Positions 35,727-45,576 of a DNA stretch of 64,000 nucleotides are shown one piece after another. A program made the translations under genes and the position numbers. The notes beneath the pieces were generated by a model. The model was not told the origin of the DNA. It saw only the letters and a program-made list of their open reading frames with translations, and made no database searches. Every line of letters begins with the position of its first letter. Within the stretch, counting starts at the first letter, position 1. The stretch is from Sedimentibacter sp. SX930 (GTDB taxonomy: Bacteria > Bacillota > Bacilli > Lactobacillales > Aerococcaceae), in the NCBI GenBank assembly GCA_002155105.1, contig MUZD01000008.1:62001-126000 (forward strand), in the 5' to 3' direction.

Positions 35727-36560
35727 TTAAGCTTCTTTCCAAAAACTGTCATAGACCGTGATGGGCAAGTGACGTTTATGCTCGGTCTTCGTGTACCAGC
35801 CTTCAATGACTTCAGCGTCCTTGTCCGGTATCTCCTTGCCTTCCAGATAAGCATCGATCATCTCGTAAGTCACGCCCAAAGCCACCTCATCAGGCAAAGC
35901 AGGACGATTTTCTTCCAAGTCCGCTGTCGGTACTTTTTCATAAAGCTCTGCCGGTGCGCCCAATTCTTTCAGCAACTGACGGCCTTGACGTTTGTTCAAG
36001 CGCCAAATCGGCAATAGGTCGGCTGCGCCATCCCCGAATTTTGTGAAGAACCCGGTCACGGATTCTGCCGCATGGTCAGTCCCCAAAACGGCTCCGCTGC
36101 TGTCTCCCGCTATCGCGAACTGAACGATCATACGTTGACGTGCTTTAATGTTTCCTTTGTTGAAGTCGGTGATGGTAAGTCCGGCTTCTTCAAGTGCATC
36201 GAGTGCGGCGTCAGCCATTTCTTTGATATTGACGACCAATTTTTGGTCAGGCGAAATGAAAGCTAGTGCAGCCTGGGCATCGTGCTCATCGAATTGAATG
36301 CCGTACGGAAGGCGGACAGCGATGAATTGGTAACTGTCGTCGCCTGTCTCATCGCGCATTTCCTGGATCGCCAACTGGGCTAACCGCCCCGTCAAAGTTG
36401 AGTCTTGTCCTCCGCTGATTCCTAAAACGAATGCCTTCAAAAATGGGTGTGCCGCCAAATAATCTTTCATGAAATCGATGCTGATGCGGATTTCCTCTTT
36501 TGGATCGATTTCCGGTTTCACTCTTAATGCAGCAATAATTTCTTTTTGTAATGGACGCAT
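35727..36560 (-). CDS. nadE: Ammonia-dependent NAD+ synthetase
   Basis: A 277-residue homodimeric enzyme that amidates deamido-NAD to NAD+ with ammonia and ATP. It has the N-type ATP pyrophosphatase P loop [11 protein letters not shown] (near 45) and the conserved [26 protein letters not shown] segment. There is no N-terminal glutaminase domain, so free ammonia is used. The start is preceded by CAAGGGGGAA. It lies 29 bp downstream of pncB; the two catalyse early and last steps of nicotinate salvage. Confidence 0.95.
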   Translation of the reverse strand: MRPLQKEIIAALRVKPEIDPKEEIRISIDFMKDYLAAHPFLKAFVLGISGGQDSTLTGRLAQLAIQEMRDETGDDSYQFIAVRLPYGIQFDEHDAQAALAFISPDQKLVVNIKEMADAALDALEEAGLTITDFNKGNIKARQRMIVQFAIAGDSSGAVLGTDHAAESVTGFFTKFGDGAADLLPIWRLNKRQGRQLLKELGAPAELYEKVPTADLEENRPALPDEVALGVTYEMIDAYLEGKEIPDKDAEVIEGWYTKTEHKRHLPITVYDSFWKEA

Positions 36561-36589
36561 CGCTGTTCCCCCTTGATTGATCTGATTGG

Positions 36590-38074
36590 TTATTTAGTGC
36601 TTTCCAATAATGATGCTTCTTCTTTTATTTGCTTTTTGATTTCCTTGATTGTAGCCATCTTATGATCGTATGTCTTCTGGGACAAGTCGACAGGATAGTC
36701 TTCCGGATTCAGGATACGTTTGTATTCATCCCATAAGCCGCTCATCTGCGCTTCCGAGAATGCTTTTACTTCTTGGAGCGACGGCAATTCATATACAAGT
36801 TTACCTTCTACTATGATATCCTGCAGAATAGGGCGCGCCTCAAAGTCGGTGATGGTTTTGTTGATGTAAGTGAAGACCGGATGGAACATATACAGTTCCG
36901 ACTCTTGATCGGGTTGTTCTTCCCAAAGCGCAATGTAGTCTCCTTCCGACTTACCGTCGCGCTTGCGGGTGATCCGCCATACTTGTTTCTTGCCCGGTGT
37001 GGAGACTTTTTCGGCGTTGCTGGAGATTTTCATAGTATCGACCATTTTGCCGCTCTCATCCGCGATCGAAACCAATTTGTAGACCGCTCCAAGCGCAGGT
37101 TGGTCATAAGCGGTGATCAGTTTGGTGCCGACACCCCAGACATCTATTTTTGCGCCTTGCATCTTCAGGTTCAAGATTGTCAGTTCATCCAGGTCGTTCG
37201 ATGCGTAGATTTTTGCATCGGTAAAGCCTGCCTCGTCCAATTGTTGGCGGACTTTTTTTGAAATGTAGGCCATGTCTCCGCTGTCTAGGCGCACGCCGAG
37301 AAAATTGATCTTATCGCCCATTTCCTTCGCCACTTTGATGGCATTGGGCACGCCTGATTTCAACGTATCGTAGGTATCCACAAGGAAGACACAATCCTTG
37401 TGGGAATGCGCATAAGCCATGAAGGCATCATAATCATTGCGGTAGACTTGCACCATCGAATGGGCATGGGTACCCGAAGCCGGGATGCCGAACAGTTTAG
37501 CAGCACGGACATTGCTCGTTGCATTGAAGCCGGCGATATAGGCTGCGCGGGTTCCCCAGATGGCGGCGTCCATTTCCTGCGCTCTTCTGGAACCGAATTC
37601 CATCAGCGGCTCATCATCACAGACGTAGCGCAAACGTGCAGCTTTTGTCGCAATCAGCGTTTGGAAATTTACGACATTCAATAAGGCCGTTTCGATCAAT
37701 TGGCACTCCGCCAACGGACCTTCCACCTGGACGATCGGTTCATTCGCGAAGACGAGATCCCCCTCCAGAGCGGAACGGATTGTGCCCGAGAAACGGAAAT
37801 TTTTCAGATAATCCAAAAAACCTTCCTCATAGCCGACATGCTCACGCAAATAAGCGATGTCCGTATCCGTAAAGCGCAAATTCTGAATGTAGGATACGAA
37901 GCGTTCAAGCCCCGCATAGACTGCATAGCCATTATTGAAAGGATACTTCCGGAAGTACAGTTCAAAAATTGCATGTTTTTCGGTAATGCCTTCATCCCAA
38001 TAAGTCTTCATCATGTTAATTTGGTACAAATCAGTATGCAAAGCTAAACTATCATCGTTATAATCAAAACTCAT
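36590..38074 (-). CDS. pncB: Nicotinate phosphoribosyltransferase
   Basis: A 494-residue enzyme that makes nicotinate mononucleotide from nicotinate and PRPP with ATP, the entry step of NAD salvage. Diagnostic stretches are [19 protein letters not shown] at the N-terminus, [25 protein letters not shown] near 170 with its catalytic loop, GTHAHSMVQ with the phospho-accepting histidine near 212, and LVDTYDT and [16 protein letters not shown] 38074 is used; a GTG three codons upstream is also possible, and the ribosome-binding site is weak for both. First gene of pncB-nadE. Confidence 0.95.
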   Translation of the reverse strand: MSFDYNDDSLALHTDLYQINMMKTYWDEGITEKHAIFELYFRKYPFNNGYAVYAGLERFVSYIQNLRFTDTDIAYLREHVGYEEGFLDYLKNFRFSGTIRSALEGDLVFANEPIVQVEGPLAECQLIETALLNVVNFQTLIATKAARLRYVCDDEPLMEFGSRRAQEMDAAIWGTRAAYIAGFNATSNVRAAKLFGIPASGTHAHSMVQVYRNDYDAFMAYAHSHKDCVFLVDTYDTLKSGVPNAIKVAKEMGDKINFLGVRLDSGDMAYISKKVRQQLDEAGFTDAKIYASNDLDELTILNLKMQGAKIDVWGVGTKLITAYDQPALGAVYKLVSIADESGKMVDTMKISSNAEKVSTPGKKQVWRITRKRDGKSEGDYIALWEEQPDQESELYMFHPVFTYINKTITDFEARPILQDIIVEGKLVYELPSLQEVKAFSEAQMSGLWDEYKRILNPEDYPVDLSQKTYDHKMATIKEIKKQIKEEASLLESTK

Positions 38075-38259
38075 CCAACTCACTCATTTCATCTTTGATC
38101 GTACGCCTCCGCATTCTGTAACGGTACCGCAGAAGGAAGTGCTCTATTTACCTATTGTAACGCAATTCCCCATACATTTCCGCTTTTTTGTCCAAAATCC
38201 ATCAGATTGATTATAGTGATTAGCCAGCATTCCCGCAAATACAACCGGCATTTCTGTGT

Positions 38260-38308
38260 AAACAAAAAACCATCCTGGCGGGCGGAAAAACGCCCGGTGG
38301 ATGGTTTT
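38260..38308 (-). terminator. Strong terminator upstream of pncB
   Basis: AAAACCATCC/GGATGGTTTT outer stem with an inner CGGGCG/CGCCCG stem, followed by TTTTTTG on the minus strand. It would end transcripts coming from the sugar transferase gene through the structured segment. Confidence 0.85.
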
Positions 38309-38315
38309 ATTGCGG

Positions 38316-38590
38316 TATTGAAACTTCGCTGTCCCAAATAATGGCTAGCGGTCCAAGCCTGCCTCTCTGAAAAGGGATTAAGGAACCCCTTGTCTCTACG
38401 AGCCAAGGATACTGTTCGACTAACCTGCTGACGCAGGAAGTCTCTCAGCATATTGCGCTCTACGATGCTCAGTTGCATGGGAGTCTTAGGGATTCATCCC
38501 TTAGACTCCCAGTACAAGGTGACCGTAGGGAACGTTGCGTAGCACGATTTCCTAAATTTCTTTCGAGGCAAAACAGGCTTGTCCCGCTTT
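38316..38590 (-). other. Structured non-coding segment, possible palindrome-associated element remnant or ncRNA
   Basis: The segment has several hairpins on the minus strand: a perfect 15-bp stem GGGAGTCTAAGGGAT/ATCCCTAAGACTCCC (38477-38512), CCTG/CAGG around CGTCAG, CCTTG/CAAGG, and AAGGG/CCCTT. It ends TTTCAAT (38317-38323). No transposase reading frame remains. The style resembles subterminal palindromes and right ends of IS200/IS605-type elements (or PATEs), and it could also be a stand-alone RNA ending at the 38260 terminator. I could not match it to a known RNA such as tmRNA, RNase P, 6S or SRP RNA. Confidence 0.4.
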
Positions 38591-38595
38591 TCTTT

Positions 38596-39990
38596 TTAAT
38601 AAATAACTTTGATGCCGCGTGCTTCAATCTCTTGCTCGGACAGGATTGCCCGTTCGCTTTCATCCACTCCACGGGATGATACTTTATCGAACAAGATTTT
38701 GACGGTCTGCAGCATGATTTTCAGATCCAGTATCAAGGAATACTTCTTGATGTAGATCAGATCGAAGTTCAGCTTGCTGTTGAAATCGGAAGCGTACTTC
38801 CCGTAAACTTGCGCATATCCGGTAATCCCGGCGCGCACATTGTGGCGCAGGTAATAATGCGGGTTCAGTTCCTTGAATTGATCAACGAAGAAGGGACGTT
38901 CCGGCCGGGGACCGACCAAAGACATATCGCCAAGCAATACATTGAACAGTTGCGGCAGCTCATCAATGCGCAAAGAGCGCAGATATTTACCGACTTTTGT
39001 GACGCGCATATCGTTGCTTGTAGCCAAAACCGGACCTGAATCTTTCTCAGCAGTCACACCCATACTGCGGAACTTCAGGATTTCGAATTCTCTGCCGTCT
39101 TTGGTGATGCGTATCTGCTTGTAGAACACAGGGCCTTCGGAACTTTTCTTCACCAAGATAGCCGTCACGGCCATGATCGGCGAGGTGATGACGATACCGA
39201 TGAGCGCAACCGCAATATCGATGATCCGTTTCATGAGCCCATCTTCTGCCGGGATGCGGAACGGGGAAACTTCGATGATGCTTTCATCCTCGATGTTCAT
39301 CATGTTCGGATTGACCATGATCAGGTTCTCGAAGCTCGTGTTCAAGAACATCTTCTTCTCTTTACTCGTCAACAGATCGTATATCTTCAGTTTTTCGGAT
39401 TCTTCAATCTGGCTCGCTAAGTAGACGATATCAATCTCTTCCAGATGCCGCAGAACATTTTCGTGATAATCCGACAGAACCACATGCGTCACGACATGGC
39501 GGATGCTTTTTGTATTCGTGAAGTTGTCCACTGCAGCAAACACTTCCTTTTCCATCCCGACAATCATGACCCGTTTGCTTCCGCTCATGCGTTGGTACAT
39601 CTTGAATACCAATACGCGGAACAGGAACAACAGGATTGTGCCCACAAAAAAGTTGATCAGAATGACCGATCGTGGGAATGCCAACCAACGTCCGGCAAAA
39701 GTCAGCGCCATGATGATCAACGAAAGGACGAATTGCCCGATGACCGTAATGAACAAGAAGTCACTGATCGATTTGTTGTAAAAGATATACGTACCGAACA
39801 AGATATTGACGATGATGAAAATCACAGAGACATAGGCAATGCTGCCCTGAAAGGCATCGAAGTTTATCAATGGTATATTTCTTCCGAATTTAAAATAAAA
39901 AGATAGCAGCAATGATCCGATGAACAACAGCACATCAATGATGCCTATGATAATCTTACGGGCTTTGTTCCATTCACCTGTTTGATTCAC
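38596..39990 (-). CDS. Polyprenyl glycosylphosphotransferase (initiating sugar transferase)
   Basis: A 464-residue protein that begins a lipid-linked exopolysaccharide or capsule unit by moving a sugar 1-phosphate onto undecaprenyl phosphate. Four N-terminal membrane segments (about residues 12-125) are followed by a CoA-binding-like domain (SGSKRVMIVGMEKEVFAAVD). The C-terminal bacterial sugar transferase domain starts at the re-entrant segment MKRIIDIAVALIGIVITSPIMA. It carries PVFYKQIRI, EILKFRSMG and RSLRIDELPQLFNVLLGDMSLVGPRPE. The GTG start at 39990 follows GGAGGAGGAG. No other polysaccharide genes adjoin it; it stands between terminators, so its polymer is unknown. Confidence 0.9.
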   Translation of the reverse strand: MNQTGEWNKARKIIIGIIDVLLFIGSLLLSFYFKFGRNIPLINFDAFQGSIAYVSVIFIIVNILFGTYIFYNKSISDFLFITVIGQFVLSLIIMALTFAGRWLAFPRSVILINFFVGTILLFLFRVLVFKMYQRMSGSKRVMIVGMEKEVFAAVDNFTNTKSIRHVVTHVVLSDYHENVLRHLEEIDIVYLASQIEESEKLKIYDLLTSKEKKMFLNTSFENLIMVNPNMMNIEDESIIEVSPFRIPAEDGLMKRIIDIAVALIGIVITSPIMAVTAILVKKSSEGPVFYKQIRITKDGREFEILKFRSMGVTAEKDSGPVLATSNDMRVTKVGKYLRSLRIDELPQLFNVLLGDMSLVGPRPERPFFVDQFKELNPHYYLRHNVRAGITGYAQVYGKYASDFNSKLNFDLIYIKKYSLILDLKIMLQTVKILFDKVSSRGVDESERAILSEQEIEARGIKVIY

Positions 39991-40147
39991 GCTTAATCTC
40001 CTCCTCCTTGAACTAGCTTAATATGAATGCATTCATTTTATCATAGTTTATTCTTTTGCGATATCAAAGTTTGGCAAGGCAAGATCTCGCGATTTAAGGT
40101 CCGGGCTATGTTTACACACTATAATAAAGGGGTTATTAGCCAACAAC

Positions 40148-40192
40148 TAAAAAAAACGTCCTCATCAGGCTCTATTGCCTGATGAGGACGTT
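40148..40192 (-). terminator. Terminator after argG
   Basis: A perfect 16-bp stem, AACGTCCTCATCAGGC/GCCTGATGAGGACGTT, with a six-base loop is followed by eight T residues on the minus strand. It lies 41 bp past the argG stop. Confidence 0.95.
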
Positions 40193-40233
40193 CCGGAGCG
40201 GACTAGCTGTCAACAGACACTAATACCGGTTGT

Positions 40234-41493
40234 TTATTTCAATAAATCTTCCAATTCTTCATGTGTCGCTTGATCTTCAGCTTGCTCTTTCATGACGCGG
40301 ATGGATGTAGGCAATCCGAACAGACGGATAAATCCGGCTGCATCAGTATGGTTGTATACATCATCGCTCTCGAAAGTGGCAAAGCTTTCGCTGTACAATG
40401 ATTTCGCGCTGACTACGCCAGCATCGGTGATGTTGCCTTTATAAAGTTTCATCTTCACGAAACCTTCGACATTCTGTTGTGTTTCGTCAACAAATGCAGC
40501 TAATGCTTTGCGCAATGGTGTATACCACAATCCGTTGTATACAAGCTCCGCATACTTGTTGGCAAGCAATTGTTTGTATTGGAAAGTATCTTTGTCCAGG
40601 CAAAGCTGTTCCAATTTGTCGTGGGCATGATACAGCACAGTTCCAGCAGGCGTTTCATAAACGCCTCTTGATTTCATGCCGACTAAGCGGTTCTCTACGA
40701 TATCGATGATGCCGACGCCGTTCGCGCCCGCGATCACGTTCAATTTTTCGATCAGGGCGATGCCTTCCATTGCTTCCCCGTTCAAGCTTACCGGTATGCC
40801 TTTTTTGAATTCCAGTGTGACATATGTCGCTTCGTCCGGAGCTTTCTCAGGCGTTACGCACATCTCCAGAATTTTGTCGTAATCCGGCTCATTGGCTGTC
40901 ATTTCCAGATCAAGGCCCTCATGCGATAAATGCCACAAGTTTTTATCTTTTGAGTAGTTTGTTTCCAACGTAATCGGAAGCGGCACGTTATGTGCAGCAG
41001 CATACGCAAATTCATCTTCTCTGGAAGTCAGTTCCCATTCTCTCCAAGGGGCGATGATCGTAATGTTCGGATCGAATTCTCGGATGCCGACTTCAAAACG
41101 GACTTGGTCGTTCCCTTTCCCTGTTGCTCCGTGAACGATCGCATCAGCATTTTCCAAGTGCGCAATCTCTACCATTCTTTTGGCAATGATTGGGCGGGCG
41201 AAAGAAGTCCCCAATAAATATTGTCCTTCGTACTTAGCGCCTGCTTGCAATGTCGGCCAAATGAATTCTTCAACGAATTCCTTCTTCAAGTCTGCAACAT
41301 ACAACTTCGATGCGCCACAGTTGATTGCTTTTTCTTCCAATCGGCTGTAGTCATCACCTTGTCCTACGTCTCCTACTACGGCGATTACTTCACAGTTGTT
41401 GTAGTTTTCTTTTAACCAAGGGATGATGACTGACGTATCCAATCCACCTGAGTAAGCCAAAACCACTTTTTTGATTGATTCCTTTGCTGCCAT
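40234..41493 (-). CDS. argG: Argininosuccinate synthase
   Basis: A 419-residue enzyme that joins citrulline and aspartate with ATP to make argininosuccinate. It has the ATP pyrophosphatase loop [12 protein letters not shown] (near 13-24), [10 protein letters not shown], the signature [17 protein letters not shown], and [21 protein letters not shown] precedes the ATG. The expected partner argH is not on either side; the gene is monocistronic between its promoter and a strong terminator. Arginine regulation is suggested by a palindrome at its promoter. Confidence 0.96.
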   Translation of the reverse strand: MAAKESIKKVVLAYSGGLDTSVIIPWLKENYNNCEVIAVVGDVGQGDDYSRLEEKAINCGASKLYVADLKKEFVEEFIWPTLQAGAKYEGQYLLGTSFARPIIAKRMVEIAHLENADAIVHGATGKGNDQVRFEVGIREFDPNITIIAPWREWELTSREDEFAYAAAHNVPLPITLETNYSKDKNLWHLSHEGLDLEMTANEPDYDKILEMCVTPEKAPDEATYVTLEFKKGIPVSLNGEAMEGIALIEKLNVIAGANGVGIIDIVENRLVGMKSRGVYETPAGTVLYHAHDKLEQLCLDKDTFQYKQLLANKYAELVYNGLWYTPLRKALAAFVDETQQNVEGFVKMKLYKGNITDAGVVSAKSLYSESFATFESDDVYNHTDAAGFIRLFGLPTSIRVMKEQAEDQATHEELEDLLK

Positions 41494-41572
41494 GCTTTTA
41501 CCTCCTTATACAGATTTCAATATCCGTTGCTTTTATGCATGAACTGATATCTACATTTTCGTTTATTTAACA

Positions 41573-41590
41573 ATATGCATTATAGCATAT
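41573..41590 (-). promoter_or_regulatory. argG promoter: -10 box enclosed in a perfect palindrome
   Basis: ATATGC-ATTATA-GCATAT is a perfect inverted repeat, and the central six bases read TATAAT on the minus strand, a consensus -10 about 80 bp before argG. The -35 is weak. A repressor binding here would block the promoter; ArgR/AhrC is the obvious candidate but unproven. Confidence 0.55.
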
Positions 41591-41678
41591 CTGCCATGAA
41601 AATCATCCCATTATTTTACATTATTCTCATTTATCTGTCATACCGTTTTCATTTGTACGCCTTATGTTCGGAACAACT

Positions 41679-41719
41679 AAAAAGAGAGAACAGAAAGGAG
41701 GTTCCCAGTCTGTTCTCTA
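41679..41719 (-). terminator. Terminator of the fruRKA operon
   Basis: AGAGAACAGA and TCTGTTCTCT form a perfect stem and are followed by C-TTTTT on the minus strand, 15 bp past the fruA stop. Confidence 0.85.
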
Positions 41720-41734
41720 AATGAATGATTTAAT

Positions 41735-43636
41735 TTATTTTGCGACTTCTTGAGTCTGAGTTTTTTTCCACAGACCCAACATCAATGCTGAAACGGCTGT
41801 ACCGATCAGTAAAGCCAGCAAGAACATCAACGGACGGTTAGCCAATGTGATTACGAACAAGCCACCATGTGGTGCAGGGATCGAAACTGCCCATAGCTGC
41901 GTCAAACCACCAGCAATCGCTGAACCAACGATGGATGAACCGATTACGCGCATCGGATCTGCTGCAGCGAATGGAATCGCACCTTCAGTGATGAAGGATA
42001 GGCCCAATAGGATGTTGGAAAGTCCGGATTTTTGTTCGATATCCGTAAATTTGTTTTTGAAAATCAATGTTGCGATACCGATTGCCAATGGAGGAATCAT
42101 ACCACCAGCCATTACAGCGGCCATCAAGCTGCCATCGCCAGTATCCGTGAAGATACCGATTGAGAAGGCGTAAGCTGCTTTGTTGAATGGACCACCCATA
42201 TCGATTGCCATCATGCCGCCAAGAACTGCACCCAACAGCACTGCATTACCAGTACCCAAGTTTTCCAGGAAGGTGATCATAGCTGTATTGATTGTGGAGA
42301 AGACAGGACCTACCAAGAAGTACATCAACAAGCCAGTGATCAATAGACCGAACACAGGGTACAAGAGAATTGTCTTCATGCCATCCAAGGTACGAGGCAA
42401 TCCTTTAAAGGCTTTCTTCAGATAAACCATGATGTAACCGGCCAAGAATCCAGCAATCAAACCGCCCAAGAATCCGGCATTTGCTTGCACAGCCAAGTAA
42501 CCACCCGCCATACCAGGAAGCAAACCAGGACGATCCGCGATACTCATTGCGATATAACCAGCCAAAATCGGAATCAGGAAGCTGAACGCCGCTCCACCGA
42601 TTGCCATGAAGGAAATGAACAACGGGCTATCTGCACCGAATGACGTTTCGAACAGGAAGGAAATAGCAATCAGGATACCACCACCGACAACAAACGGCAA
42701 CATGTGTGAAATACCGTTCATCAAGTCTTTGTAGACTCTTCCGATGATTGATGGATTTTCGTCGCTTGCGCTGGCTGAGAATATATCGCCTTCTACATTC
42801 AGGATCGGCGCTTCTTGACGCATTGCTTTTGTGATCAATTCTTCAGCTTTGTTGATGCCGTCGCTTACCGGTCTTTGCAAAACGTGTTTGCCGTTGAAGC
42901 GCGCCATTTCAACTTTTTTGTCAGCTGCCACGATTACGCCATCGGCACGGCGGATTTCGTCGGCTGTCAAAGCGTTCTTGACGCCATCCGAGCCGTTTGT
43001 TTCAACGCGGATATCGACGCCCATTTTTTCAGCCATCAATTTCAATGAATCTTCAGCCATATACGTGTGTGCGATCCCTGTAGGACAAGCCGTTACTGCA
43101 ATGACGAAAGGTCTCTTCGTTTCGGTTGCTGCTACTGGAGCTGCCTTCGCTGCTGCTTCAGCTTGCTCTTTGGCTTCGCGTGCAGCTTCTGCTGCCGCAA
43201 ATAATCCTTGCACTTCTTCCGGAGTTTGAGCTTTTTTCAACGATGCAGTGAAATCAGGATTGATGAGTAAACGGGATAATGACGCTAAAACTTCCAAGTG
43301 GACATTATTTGCGCCTTCTGGAGCCGCGATCATGAAGAACAGATGAGCTGGTTGACCATCCAATGATGCATAGTCCACACCTGCTGCACTTTTTGCAAAA
43401 ACGACAGCGGGTTTGATGACCGCTTTGTTTTTGGCATGCGGCATTGCGATGCCATCGCCCAAACCAGTTGAAGTTTGTGATTCGCGCTTCATGATGCCCT
43501 CTTTGTAAACCGCAGCATCATTGATGATGCCATTAGTGGAAAGGCCTGCGATCATTTCATCGATGACGCCCTCTTTGGTTGTTGCTTGCAAATCCATAAT
43601 CATCAATTCTTTTAGTAAAATATCATTGATTTTCAT
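41735..43636 (-). CDS. fruA: PTS fructose transporter subunit IIABC
   Basis: A 633-residue fused permease that imports fructose and phosphorylates it at C1. The EIIA domain (about 1-150) has the phospho-accepting His67 in GIAMPHAKN. An Ala/Glu linker follows. EIIB (about 174-270) has the active Cys184 in VTACPTGIAHTYMAEDSL. EIIC (about 300-625) has eight or more membrane segments. The A-B-C order is that of Bacillus FruA. GGAGGAG precedes the ATG. It is the last gene of fruR-fruK-fruA, 18 bp after fruK. Confidence 0.96.
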   Translation of the reverse strand: MKINDILLKELMIMDLQATTKEGVIDEMIAGLSTNGIINDAAVYKEGIMKRESQTSTGLGDGIAMPHAKNKAVIKPAVVFAKSAAGVDYASLDGQPAHLFFMIAAPEGANNVHLEVLASLSRLLINPDFTASLKKAQTPEEVQGLFAAAEAAREAKEQAEAAAKAAPVAATETKRPFVIAVTACPTGIAHTYMAEDSLKLMAEKMGVDIRVETNGSDGVKNALTADEIRRADGVIVAADKKVEMARFNGKHVLQRPVSDGINKAEELITKAMRQEAPILNVEGDIFSASASDENPSIIGRVYKDLMNGISHMLPFVVGGGILIAISFLFETSFGADSPLFISFMAIGGAAFSFLIPILAGYIAMSIADRPGLLPGMAGGYLAVQANAGFLGGLIAGFLAGYIMVYLKKAFKGLPRTLDGMKTILLYPVFGLLITGLLMYFLVGPVFSTINTAMITFLENLGTGNAVLLGAVLGGMMAIDMGGPFNKAAYAFSIGIFTDTGDGSLMAAVMAGGMIPPLAIGIATLIFKNKFTDIEQKSGLSNILLGLSFITEGAIPFAAADPMRVIGSSIVGSAIAGGLTQLWAVSIPAPHGGLFVITLANRPLMFLLALLIGTAVSALMLGLWKKTQTQEVAK

Positions 43637-43654
43637 ATTAATAAGTTCTCCTCC

Positions 43655-44569
43655 CTATAGCTGACTGATAGTGACTTGTTTGACTAGAGCATCGATTTCT
43701 TCGCGTTTGGCTAAATCGTCGGCAAAAGCGGTTGCGCTTCCGCAAGCGATACTGACTTTGAATGCTTCCAACGGGTCGTGCGTCTTCATGTATGTACCGA
43801 CGAATCCGGCGATCATCGAATCTCCGGAGCCGACTGAATTTTTAAGTACACCTTTCGGTACTGTTCCATGGTAAACACCTTCTGGGGTGAAAAGGATCGC
43901 TCCTTTAGCGGCCATCGAGATGATCGCGAATTGCGCTCCAGCTTCAAGCAATTTCTTCCCGTAAGGAAGGATATCCTCATCGGTTTCGAAAGTAGTATCG
44001 AACAATTCTGCCAATTCGTGGTGGTTCGGTTTTACCAATAACGGATGGTAAGGCAACGCATTTTTCAGTTCTTCCCCGGTCGTATCGATCAGGAACGGGA
44101 TGCCTTTGTCCGTCAGTCTGCGGATGATGGTCTGATAATAATCATCCGGCAGGCTTGTCGGTTTGCTTCCCGCCAAGACTACGATGTCGTTTTCCGGATC
44201 AAGCGCATCGAATTGTTTCAGGAATTCTTCGGCGACTGCAGGCTCGATATTTGGGCCCGGACCGTTCATTTCCGTCTCCATCCCTGACTTGATCTTGACG
44301 TTGATGCGGGTCGCTTCATCCACATGAGTGAAGTGTGTTTTGCTGTTTTCCGCTTCCAACCAGTCTTCGATGTATTTTCCGGTGAAACCGCCAAGGAACC
44401 CTAAAGCGGTGTTTTCCACTTCCAGTTCATTCAGGATGCGGGAAACGTTGATGCCTTTGCCACCCGGCAGTTTGAAATCCTGTTGGATACGGTTCACTTC
44501 ACCCAACTCGATAGCGGGTAAATGGACGATGTAATCGATGGATGGATTTAATGTTACTGTATATATCAT
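43655..44569 (-). CDS. fruK: 1-phosphofructokinase
   Basis: A 304-residue PfkB-family kinase that turns fructose 1-phosphate into fructose 1,6-bisphosphate. It starts MIYTVTLNPSIDYIVHLP, has the substrate signature GGKGINVSRILNELE (near 36-50), and the PfkB C-terminal motif VGSGDSMIAGFVGTY with the catalytic Asp near 250. Its ATG shares one base with the fruR stop (TAATG), showing tight coupling. Confidence 0.96.
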   Translation of the reverse strand: MIYTVTLNPSIDYIVHLPAIELGEVNRIQQDFKLPGGKGINVSRILNELEVENTALGFLGGFTGKYIEDWLEAENSKTHFTHVDEATRINVKIKSGMETEMNGPGPNIEPAVAEEFLKQFDALDPENDIVVLAGSKPTSLPDDYYQTIIRRLTDKGIPFLIDTTGEELKNALPYHPLLVKPNHHELAELFDTTFETDEDILPYGKKLLEAGAQFAIISMAAKGAILFTPEGVYHGTVPKGVLKNSVGSGDSMIAGFVGTYMKTHDPLEAFKVSIACGSATAFADDLAKREEIDALVKQVTISQL

Positions 44570-45318
44570 TATTCAGCCTCCCAAATAGTTGTACTGTCTT
44601 TCAGGTTACGTTTGATTTCCGACGGGACATTGTAGCTGATGATGCCGCAATCCTCAATGTCGCAGACCTTCACAAAACTGACTTGTTTGAACTTCGAAGC
44701 ATCCGCTACGACATAGCTTTGTGCTGCATTATCAATGGCTATCCGCTTGATGGCCGCTTCTTCGGTGTCCGGCGTCGTGAAGCCATATTGCTTGTCGATG
44801 CCGTTGATGCCAATAAAAGCTTTGCTGAAACGGTAATTCCTCATTTGCATTTGGCTGACTGGTCCGATGACTGCTTTTGTCTCCATCTTGATTTTGCCGC
44901 CGATAAGGATCGTCTCGAGTTGCAGATCCGATAATAAACTGGCATGCGGGACGCCATTTGTGACGACGAGGATGCTCTTGCCTTTCAGGAAGGGAATCAT
45001 CTCATAGGTGGTCGATCCGGCATCCAAAAAGATGATGTCTTGATCGCTCACCAGTTGGGCTGCTTTTTCAGCAATCCGTTGTTTGTCCTGAACGTTTTTG
45101 GATGTTTTATCTTCCATCCTGTCTTCTGCGGAAACGCTATAGTTCCGCTTTGCTCCGCCATGGACACGAATCAGGAAACCGGCTTCTTCAAGAGTGCTCA
45201 AATCCCGTCTGATCGTGGATTCAGAACTGCCTGTCTGATCGACAAGGTCCTGCAGTTTTACGATATTGTCTTTGGCTAAAGTGTCTAGAATGATTTTATG
45301 CCGTTCTTCTGTAAGCAC
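44569..45318 (-). CDS. fruR: DeoR-family regulator of the fructose operon
   Basis: A 249-residue repressor. The N-terminal DeoR HTH (VDQTGSSESTIRRDLSTLEEAGFLIRVHGGAK, residues about 20-55) is followed by a sugar-phosphate-binding DeoRC domain with FLDAGSTTYEMIPFL and VVTNG. It probably senses fructose 1-phosphate and controls its own operon. First gene of fruRKA, with direct repeats in the leader that look like its operators. Confidence 0.94.
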   Translation of the reverse strand: MLTEERHKIILDTLAKDNIVKLQDLVDQTGSSESTIRRDLSTLEEAGFLIRVHGGAKRNYSVSAEDRMEDKTSKNVQDKQRIAEKAAQLVSDQDIIFLDAGSTTYEMIPFLKGKSILVVTNGVPHASLLSDLQLETILIGGKIKMETKAVIGPVSQMQMRNYRFSKAFIGINGIDKQYGFTTPDTEEAAIKRIAIDNAAQSYVVADASKFKQVSFVKVCDIEDCGIISYNVPSEIKRNLKDSTTIWEAE

Positions 45319-45378
45319 TTTCTATCACCTCTCGAACAAAAATATACCACCTACACCGGAATAAAGCAATCATTTTCC

Positions 45379-45410
45379 TTCAAAAACATTAACTTTCATT
45401 CAAAACCATT
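45379..45410 (-). promoter_or_regulatory. Candidate FruR operator: paired direct repeats
   Basis: TTCAAAAACATT (45379-45390) and TTCAAAACCATT (45399-45410) are direct repeats (one mismatch) spaced 20 bp, two helical turns, about 60 bp upstream of fruR. DeoR-family repressors often bind such repeats. Confidence 0.5.
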
Positions 45411-45483
45411 CAGACGGGGATGTTCTGAAATTATCTATAGAAGTTTTCATTATTAAATTGCATGATTTTACGTTCATTTCGCT

Positions 45484-45532
45484 AAAAAAATAAATGCAGC
45501 CCTCATTTCCGGTAGAAATGAGGGCTGCATTT
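45484..45532 (-). terminator. Terminator after the MATE gene
   Basis: A perfect 18-bp stem, arms 45492-45509 and 45515-45532 around a five-base loop, runs into a T-rich tail on the minus strand, 45 bp past the MATE stop. Confidence 0.93.
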
Positions 45533-45576
45533 GATTTTCTGTGGATGATTTTGATGACTTCAATGGTCGCTTTTCA

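Larger units (their letters stand above)
38075..38595. other. Gene-free region between pncB and the sugar transferase gene
   Basis: A 521-bp stretch with no convincing gene; open frames here lack ribosome-binding sites and homology. From left to right it holds an imperfect palindrome around CGGTACCG (38115-38134) about 40 bp before pncB, a strong terminator (38260-38308), and a densely structured segment (38316-38590) described separately. Confidence 0.6.

Noticed and set aside
38152-38478. A 108-codon frame in the structured segment before pncB
   Set aside because: It runs through hairpins and a terminator, has no ribosome-binding site, and its product resembles nothing known to me.
38316-38590. 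tmRNA, RNase P RNA, 6S RNA or SRP RNA
   Set aside because: None of the invariant core sequences of these RNAs is visible on either strand.
41494-41734. A T-box or riboswitch leader for argG
   Set aside because: No T-box consensus, and the promoter lies only about 80 bp before the start, leaving no room for one.
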